Shown: positions 57,001 to 64,000 of the stretch, one piece after another
Position numbering within the stretch: position 1 is the stretch's first letter
How the letters are laid out: the number at the start of each line of letters is the position of its first letter
Assembly: GCA_002633005.1 (NCBI GenBank)
Contig: NMRA01000429.1
Location: 124,001 to 188,000 of the forward strand
Direction of reading: 5' to 3'
Source of the DNA: Phoronis australis
Taxonomy: Eukaryota > Phoronida > Phoronidae
DNA: 64,000 nucleotides
Program-made: the position numbers and the translations under genes
Notes under the pieces: generated by a model
The model's input: the letters and a program-made list of their open reading frames with translations, nothing else
Told to the model about the DNA's origin: nothing
The model's database searches: none

Positions 57001-60000
57001 GTATGTACAGTAATAACTGCTTGTTGTTCTTAAACGCTTTAATTTTCAATTCTGACAACCAAAAATCACCCCACAAAATTCCTGTAATTTTTGGTAAAAT
57101 ACAAAAAGAGCAAGCCAAGACTTCGATAACACGTTTCATTGTGGTTCAGCATTGTTTGTAAGAAAGATTATTATTGCACAAACCCGTTTACACTTTTGTT
57201 ATTTTTAATTCCCAATAATATGATTCTATGTTGTTCACAACAGAAAGTTATGGAAAGGCTCATCATATCCAAGTTAATGTCTTATTTGAGATCTTTATTA
57301 AAATTATACGATAACTTCAGTTTAAACTTCAGGGTAATGGTCCTAAACATATGATTAGTCCATATTTTTTCTAACGTTCTTTAATTCGTTATTTTTAGCC
57401 TAGATATGTTGTTTTAAATGTTCAAGCAAATCCTTTCACGCAGTTGGCGTCCAAGCAACAAAGCTTAAGTCAGCCATTGACGAAGTAGTTACAGCTAATA
57501 ACAGAGTAGACCTGGAGCAAGCGGACTCAGCTAAGTACCATTTTAATGGCGAACAGATAAAGGAAGGTACGGACTGCTGTTATCTTGTGTCATTTATCAA
57601 GCTGTCGTTCAGGTAGCTGTGCACAATGTGCTCCGCTTTTCCTGCTCGTGCGTTGTTCAGGTCAAAATTGACACAAGGGCACCGAGTGCTACAGTTTCGG
57701 AATTGCGACAATTTGGGTCAGCATTCGTGGCATAAATTGTCGCAATTTGCCCAAATTGTCACAGCATTTTCGCTTCTCGCGAGTGTCATGCGTTACGGAA
57801 CACAGCCAAGACTAACACGTCTGTATATACACGTATTTTAGCTACCTAAATTTGTAGCATGCCTGCGTGTGGATTTAGCGTATATTTGAAAACGTCTCGC
57901 CGAGCCACAAACGTTTGGATACTGGCTACTGTAGCTTAGAAAAGTGGCGCAATTTTCATGACTTTAGCATCAACAGTCATCATGGTATTTTTCGAACTGG
58001 CATGTAAAGCGGCTATGAACCCGCGTTCCGTCGATTTAGAAAACTCATTGGTTTCATATTGTTCCTTACTCAGATGAGAAATGATTTGATATTCGACAAA
58101 GAAATGACAGTACGTTATTGCACGATAATATGCTCAGGAAAAAATGACACGCTAGGAAAAGCCTGGTCTCAAGCAATAACGAACCGTCACTTTTTCCTGG
58201 TCCACAAATCACACCAATTTTGACTGAGGGGAAATTTCAGACCAATTTCATAACGGTAAATGGTCTAAATCAAAAGTTGGTTTTGTGTATTTCTAGCAGT
58301 TTTAATGGAAAGTGGGTTTGAGTGGCTTTAGCAGAGCCATCAATGGCTTGGCCAGGGGAGAGGGGAGCTGATGCTGTTTGAAAAACCATCCAAGCCAAGC
58401 AAGTCCGATGGTGACTCAAGAGAAAAACTCCTTGGGAAAAAGTTTCGTTCGTTACAAAACGTCGGAGCTTACCGGCATTACTTGGCATTCGTTTGTGCTT
58501 TTCGGATGCTTAGGCAGCTTTCGAACTGCCATGTGTCTCCTGTTGGTCTTTAGTCCACACTTAACTAGTCTGCTGGATAAGTATGACTATTGCATGTCAT
58601 CAACTGCATTGTTCAATAATTGTCACGTGACGTGTGATGATGCGGCGTCGTTGTTACTACCCAGCGCGTAACTATGATGTGAACGGGCTCCTGATTGTTT
58701 ATTGTAACTGAGTCCCATTTTCGTTCTCTCCTCAAAGATAATATAATTTTCCTTTTATCAGGTAATTTGGTTCTCCAAACTTTACGTGACAACTTGATCG
58801 CACTATTAAAATCACCTTCTCCCGACTACAGCGCCGCCAGAGAGATGGTGGGGAAGTATCTGCATACGTTGCAGATGTTCTATAGCAACACGAACTGGGT
58901 CGAAATGAAGGGAGAGGCTGCTTACGAAGACCTGGGTAAGACTCAAGGAAAAGTGGTAGTACATGTTGCTATACGTGAAGCTGGTTGTGTACTAGACATA
59001 TGGGCTTGTATTCCAAACATGAGAAAAACACTGACATTTGAGTTATCAATTACAGTAGATGATGACATAATTTCAATTTAAATTTACTGGTTATTAAAAT
59101 GTTCAAGACATGCACCTGCATAAGACTCACCTAACTAGATGGACTCAACGCGAATAAACAAGGCCTAGAGTTATCGATTCTAATTATGTCCAATTTCCCT
59201 TAGAGTTTACACATGGCTCTTTCATAGTTATGTATTCGTATTCAAAATAAGCCCCAAAAGCATAGTTGTTCTTCGTCTGTACCATGACTCATTTTGAGAC
59301 ATGTGTTAACCGATTTAAAAGCAACGTCCACCCACATCGAATTCAGCCAAATTCTGGGCCCCGAGTCTAATATTTTTACCAGAAATCTACCTGGAAATTA
59401 TTTTTGACATTTCCGTTCTACTTTTGTTATAACACAGAAGATACGTGTCTATCGTTTTATGTTCAAGTACATTATGACTTATATGAATAACTGCCTCATC
59501 CTATTTTGCACTTGATGACCCCAGCAATAAGGCTAAAAGTTCGAGTCTGAAATTCTAATTTCTGATTTTTGCTTTACTTTGTTTCTCAAATATAGGGGTC
59601 ACCAAGTACGAACTTGGGTCTAAAAAGTCATGGATAAACCATAATGTATTCGATCGCATACATAATAGACACGTATCTTGAGCTCGCAAAAAGAATAATA
59701 GAAAATGCAGACGATAATTTCATGTTTGTTTTCGAGCAAAAGGATTAGACTTTGGGCCCAAGTGTTTTTCTTTGAAAGCTGCAGAGAGGTCCGTAAGCAA
59801 GGGTGAGTAAGACTTGAAATGGCGTGGCTTGCCAAGCCATGAGTAAACAATAACCAAATCCCGCATCATTTTTGGTCGTCTTAGGTGAATTTTCTTTTTT
59901 GAACAAGTGAGCAACTAAGCAAAGTAATATCACACCACCGATTTGACATTTAAATAATATACGCTAGAACCATAGAACCCTTATCCTGGGACCCGTTCCA

Positions 60001-63000
60001 AGAAAACTGACTCAGCTAAGACAAATCTTAAATTTCAGCCAATTTTAAGATGAAACTTAAATTTACCTGAGGTCCATATCAAGAAAGAGATCTTAAGTTT
60101 GACCTGAGTTTTGACTTGAGTTTGTCTTAATTTTGACTAACTTAGACTTAAGTGAAACACGAACTTAAGTCAGTTTCTAGGAACGGGCCCCTGGACTAGA
60201 GTTCTTTGACCAGAACGAACTGTGCTTTTTGGCCTAAATGTAAAAAGATTTGTGAACCTGACATGTAGTTCCTGAGAGGTAATTGATCTGACTTATTTCA
60301 GGAATAACTGGACGTCCTTTGATGGCCGTTGCCCCACTTAATCTTCCAACATGTCAGAACTGCGAGACTTCGCCACTGTAAGTTAGCGGTCCATCGACCT
60401 TATTAAGGATTGAATGAAACGTCATACACACGAAGGACTGTAGGATAGCGGCCATCCAAAGTGGCACCGCTAGTAGGCCTTGACACATACAATTAATATC
60501 TCCTTCAGACAAAAATATTGTTAATCTAAAATAGGTCCTCATTGTGTCGCAAGATGAATCCTATGGCTCGAGGTTATTGGTTCATCTTCACATCAGGCAA
60601 GCAACTGGCACAAAACTATCGTCACGCTCGCCGAACTGACAGACTTTGTAAGGAACTTTCATGCCCAGATTTTTCAAAGTTAATAATTGTTATGGGAACT
60701 TGAACACACTGTAAGACCCTAGGGAGATGTTCAAATTTGGCTAACTTGGGAACTCACGTGTCATAAATGGCTGGTTGGATTCACATACTATGCTTTATTT
60801 TTCTGTTCGCCAAAACATTTTGTGAGAAATTGTTGTTAAAATGCTCCATTTTTGGACGAGGGGCTGTCAAAACGGTGTTGCGTAAACCAAAAACGAAATG
60901 ACAATTTGGAAAACTGTTACAGTGTATATGAGCTTTCATCTTGAAAATTCGTGTCAAATGACCATCTCATCGATATTGTTGTTTTGAAAATGAATGTACT
61001 GGTCTCTTTGCTTCTTTTTACTAAAACATGGTCACGTGACTCAAATAATGACAGATTGGTAAAGTTTAAAATTAAAGTCCACAGGCTTTCTACATTGAGA
61101 ATATATGTAATTTTACAGGGTTGACTTCTATAATTTTGTATACATTTGGCTAAATGTAAGCTTGTGAATATACAACCATAACAATTGGGTCTCTTTCGGC
61201 AAGAAATGTGCCAAAAACTTAGTTTAACTGATTATATTTTCTATCCTAAATGACAAACAGATCAGTTTTTATGTGCTTACTCACATAACATCGTAAATCA
61301 TTTCGACTGATGAATCAATGGTAAATCAAAATAGTTCAACACCGTTTGCGATATTTAAGGGGTGTGCGAGACCCTTGCGACGGTAACATCATCGTCAGGG
61401 ATATTCTGACCAGTGGTTACAAGCCAGGACAAGACGTCACGAAACCACTGAGTAAGTAGCCTAAATCAACTTATTTGCAACTCCAATGTTTTTATTAAAA
61501 TTACCAGAGAAGCCGCCACTTTTCGGTCATTGAACAGACGACGTAAAAACGTGCATCTCACCAGGCGCCGCTAGTAAGTACATGCGCGCACCCAGTGGAG
61601 GGGGAGAGGCTCGGGGAAGGTGCTCGTTCATTTGGCGGAGTGGGCAAAAAGGTCCATCTCAGAGAAACAAAACCTACGAAAAAAGTACAAAACGAGACAA
61701 AAGACCACTAAAAAGGCAGGAGCTACCAAAATTCGGTGAATGCACAATTCAGAGCTCTGAAGGTATCCCGTAAATCTTAGTACTAAAGGCCACACTTAAA
61801 ACATTCAAGCCCCCCATTTTAGGCTGGGTGCGCGAATGAAATAGCAACGTCTCCGCCATTAGTGTTGGTCGTGGCTTGGGGGCAAGATCGCATATTTTGT
61901 GCATTGAAAATATGCACAGTTGGAGGCCCAGACAGAAAAACTACAACAGACCGTGGACCTATTTCAATAAAATGCTGTAACTTTATTTCGTAATTCTCCG
62001 TTTAAACTAAGTGTAAAAGTGTCATAAAGTTAGGCCAGTTTAGTGAAAAAGAACCCATATCAGATTTATGTAACGTGTGGCATGTAATACAGAATTTTAA
62101 GAAAGTGTACGTCTACTTGCATTTGGAGGTACTCATGTTACAAGTTAGAGGGTCATGCAGCAGAGTCAGCCGAAGAACATGTGGGGACCTCTATCGCAAA
62201 AAAGAGGGAAATCCTTCTCACGAGTAGTCGTATACGTAATTCTTCCCAAAACTTCTTATTACAAGCTACGTACTTATGGTGTTTGGCGTGCTCAATACTA
62301 CAAAATCCAAGAACCAGCTCATCTTTTGTAACCTGAAGGATATCCAAAAATGAAGGCTGTTTGCAAAAAGAACATTTTGATTTTGTAACTAAAAGACTTA
62401 CAAGCATTTCTCTGCGCTTTGCCAAAGCCTTGTTTCTATTAGATCTACACTCGGAAGTTTATACTATCAGGAATGCACGTATCGAGTAAATTAAATGTTT
62501 TTGGTTACTATACTTTACTTCACTATCACCCTTGTTTCTGTTTTGTTAGTCATTGACACAGAGGGCAAATGCAGCCACGGAGGTGCTCCGGACACAACTC
62601 GTTTTTTTGCTGCAACTGGTGGCATCAATAAAGACACAAGTGATGTTAATCTGTCGCCTCATCATGACTTGCACGTGACCGCCGCCAAGGCTGCAATAAA
62701 AGCCACCGTTTTGTTTTTCGACAACAAAGTTAAAGGTATGTAGTTTATCTTCTCGGGAACAGATAGGCATGGAATTAAGTTCTGTTGGAGGTAAAAATGT
62801 TCTAAAGATGCGGTGGAAATTGAGTGCAAAGTTACAGAAATGTTCTCCTGAACATTAACGTTGCCCATGAAAACAAAAAGTATACCATTGAAAGATTTAA
62901 CGAATGTTTTCGAATCAACAGACCACGGAAATATCGTTGAATGGTAATGACTGTTGAAAGATTGTGTTGTCGAAACTATTGCAAAGACTAGTTTATGCTT

Positions 63001-63360
63001 TTTAAACAGTTCAAGGTTACCAGAGTGTTACCCTGCATATTCATCTTGTCACTGGGTGAGTTTTAGGCTTTACAAAAATTTTTGAATTCAAAAATTACGG
63101 AATGACATTTCAAAGCACGTAATGTTACCTGCTTCATTTTCATATAGGAACTGGACTAAGGCAAATTATTGGAGACGGCAAAGTGAAGGAGTTGCTGAAC
63201 ATGGGAAGTGGGAGATCGCTTGTGTTAGTGATTGACATCTCGGGTTCAATGAGTAACGATATCGCGGCTGTTAAGGTGGAAGTGAACAAACTCATCCGAA
63301 AAACTGCTGGAACACCAAACGCCCCATACAACTATGTGTTATCAACGTTTAGCGATCCGC
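56727..63360 (+). CDS. VWA7: von Willebrand factor A domain-containing protein 7-like (gene span, 3' partial)
   Basis: Seven exons joined by hand with every splice phase consistent, about 379 residues to the window edge. Signal peptide MDELQSPLFIAILLAFLCTP followed by ADA and cleavage before FLPN. The N-terminal region has HEDITEIGILQVV; the middle has FYSNTNWVEMK, GYKPGQDVTKP, GKCSHGG, GGINKDTSDVNLSPHHDLH; then a VWA domain with the MIDAS motif DISGSMS. This order and these motifs are those of VWA7, a secreted protein of unknown role. The rest of the A domain and the C-terminus are off the window. A non-coding 5' exon may start at 56662, after the acceptor TTTATCTTGCAG. Confidence 0.9.
57444..57566 (+). 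CDS. VWA7: VWA7 exon 2
   Basis: Phase 1 both sides, acceptor TTTCACGCAG, donor GTACGG. Reads VGVQATKLKSAIDEVVTANN, then RVDLEQADSAKYHFNGEQI. The AKYHFNGEQ block is a conserved VWA7 segment. Mostly helical. Confidence 0.9.
58570..58700. mobile_element. Diverged relative of the MITE at 9417
   Basis: CTGCTGGATAAGTATGACTA, GTTCAATAATTGTCACGTGA and GTTGTTACTACCCAGCGCGT follow the same order as the interior of 9417-9566; termini are too decayed to pair. In VWA7 intron 2. Confidence 0.45.
58762..58935 (+). CDS. VWA7: VWA7 exon 3
   Basis: Phase 1 both sides, acceptor CCTTTTATCAG, donor GTAAGA. Reads GNLVLQTLRDNLIALLKS, then YSAAREMVGKYLHTLQMFYS, NTNWVEMKGEAAYEDLG. FYSNTNWVE is the strongest family signature in the N-terminal half. 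Confidence 0.95.
59500..59690 (+). repeat. Dispersed repeat in VWA7 intron 3
   Basis: AATAAGGCTAAAAGTTCGAG, then AAACCATAATGTATTCGATC and GTATCTTGAGCTCG. Same family as 5040-5240 (inverted) and 55960-56115. Confidence 0.55.
59995..60194. mobile_element. MITE, about 200 bases
   Basis: Left end CCTGGGACCCGTTCCAAGAA then AACTGACT; right end AGTCAGTTTCTAGGAACGGG then CCCCTGG, its reverse complement with a few mismatches over about 28 bases. The interior is made of short inverted AAATTTAAG/CTTAAGTTT blocks, so the whole can fold. Lies in VWA7 intron 3, close before exon 4. Confidence 0.85.
60302..60377 (+). CDS. VWA7: VWA7 exon 4
   Basis: 76 bases, phase 1 in and phase 2 out, acceptor TTATTTCAG, donor GTAAGT. 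Reads GITGRPLMAVAPLNLPTCQN then CETSP. The cysteine pair C..C probably pairs with the next exon's DPCDGN. Confidence 0.88.
61360..61451 (+). CDS. VWA7: VWA7 exon 5
   Basis: 92 bases, phase 2 in and phase 1 out, acceptor ATATTTAAG, donor GTAAGT. Reads GVRDPCDGNIIVRDI then LTSGYKPGQDVTKPL. The acceptor is poor in pyrimidines, but only this site satisfies the phase from exon 4. Confidence 0.88.
61581..61838. mobile_element. MITE, 258 bases, family of 37625
   Basis: Left end CATGCGCGCACCCAGTGGAG, right end CCCCCCATTTTAGGCTGGGT then GCGCGAATG. Inverted termini CGCGCACCCAG, as at 37625-37770 but with a different, longer interior. In VWA7 intron 5. Confidence 0.75.
62153..62425 (-). CDS. Small intronic antisense frame with FCS/MYM-like zinc site
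   Basis: A 90-codon open frame opposite VWA7, in intron 5. It reads KCSFCKQPSFLDILQ, then ELVLGFCSIEHAKHHKY and NKKFWEELRIRLLV. C-x2-C followed about 20 residues on by FCS-x2-H is like the FCS/TRASH/MYM class of small zinc fingers found in transposase-derived proteins. No promoter, splice sites or flanking coding exons were seen. May be a transposon remnant, a retrocopy, an exon of an antisense gene, or chance. Confidence 0.35.
   Translation of the reverse strand: MAKRREMLVSLLVTKSKCSFCKQPSFLDILQVTKDELVLGFCSIEHAKHHKYVACNKKFWEELRIRLLVRRISLFFAIEVPTCSSADSAA
62550..62735 (+). CDS. VWA7: VWA7 exon 6
   Basis: 186 bases, phase 1 both sides, acceptor TTTTGTTAG, donor GTATGT. Reads GKCSHGGAPDTTRFFAATGG then INKDTSDVNLSPHHDLH and AAKAAIKATVLFFDN. 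The G.CSHGG and GGINKD...SPH..LH blocks are typical of VWA7. Confidence 0.95.
63148..63360 (+). CDS. VWA7: VWA7 exon 7: start of the VWA domain
   Basis: 213 bases, phase 1 both sides, acceptor TTTCATATAG, donor GTGAGT. Reads SLVLVIDISGSMSNDIAAVK, the first strand and the metal-ion-dependent adhesion site DxSxS of a VWA domain, then a helix and NYVLSTFSDP, the second strand. The domain continues beyond the window; 63361-64000 shows no further exon. Confidence 0.95.
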
Positions 63361-64000
63361 GTGAGTACATTTGGCAGGACCATATTACCCATAACTTGTC
63401 TCAGTATTGTAATTTATATGTATATCATTTGATATGAAGTGTAGATATGTATAACTTGTTCGTCGGAACATTCTTCTACATAGTACCATTAAGCCAACAT
63501 ATAGCTACAGCTTAGTGACAAAACAGTGGCCCCGCCTCGTAGCCACAGGGACCCCACGTCGCGAAACCAAGGCAAAGAATTGTGGAAAAGGAAGGTGAGT
63601 CGAAGTTTCGACCGTGTAGAACTGAAAATGGTTGTGCAACCGATGGGGGGCTACTGGGAGGCGAATAGCTCGAATTGTGACGACCCGGGAGAGTTGAGGA
63701 TTGTTGCGACCGTGGTTAGATGAGCGTGCAGCTCAAACGTCTGATAGGTTCGTGTCACGAAAAACCCCAGCACAGCACTTAAGTTATGGGTTACATTCTG
63801 TTTCAAGAAAAGTCACCTAGTACTTAAGTAAAAAATTTGGTATTACGCTCCACGCGACTATTTCAGAAAAATAACTAAATCTCACTTTAACACAAGTACA
63901 AAGTCTTTTAGAATATACACATAGCTGCTAGTTACTGAGATAATTTCTATAAATTATCTCTAGACTTTGATCCACTCATAATTCCTTGGGTAAACCTTTT

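Noticed and set aside
63526-63723. Possible next VWA7 exon
   Set aside because: The frame shows no VWA strand pattern and no acceptor giving phase 1 at its start.

Overview
This is eukaryotic, animal DNA. It is AT-rich with long introns, canonical GT-AG splice sites, many inverted-repeat elements, and exons for multidomain extracellular proteins. The domain mix, together with frequent TACATGTA-like palindromes, suggests an anthozoan cnidarian such as a coral or sea anemone. That assignment is inference; no species marker is present. Most long open frames here are chance frames. The real genes were found by joining short exons by domain content and splice phase.

Left half (1 to about 31.4 kb, minus strand): a receptor-type protein tyrosine phosphatase. 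At least 26 exons are visible and the 3' end lies off the left edge. In protein order the exons give an LCCL-like domain (two exons), an unassigned beta-rich segment, a complete kringle, an Ig-like domain, three cysteine-rich EGF-like repeats resembling those of Tie receptors, five fibronectin III domains, a transmembrane helix, a tyrosine-bearing juxtamembrane region, catalytic phosphatase domain D1 (WPD loop, [10 protein letters not shown]) and the start of a degenerate D2. Nearly all ectodomain introns are phase 1, as expected for exon shuffling. The assembled sequence has a one-base frameshift directly after the catalytic loop. The 5' end (signal peptide) was not found.

Middle (about 31.4 to 56.7 kb): no confident gene. 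It holds one complete and one truncated copy of a 2.8 kb terminal-inverted-repeat transposon with a cysteine-rich tail, MITEs, simple repeats, a cluster of five recent two-copy tandem duplications (44.9-48.9 kb, with an N gap), a large inverted repeat built on a GATCG.GAACGCA motif around zinc-finger remnants (50.1-53.2 kb), and a GC-rich repetitive island (53.1-54.7 kb).

Right end (56.7 to 63.4 kb, plus strand): the first seven coding exons of a secreted von Willebrand factor A protein of the VWA7 type. They include the signal peptide, a conserved N-terminal region and the MIDAS motif of the A domain. The rest lies off the right edge. The two genes point away from each other and nothing in the sequence links their functions.
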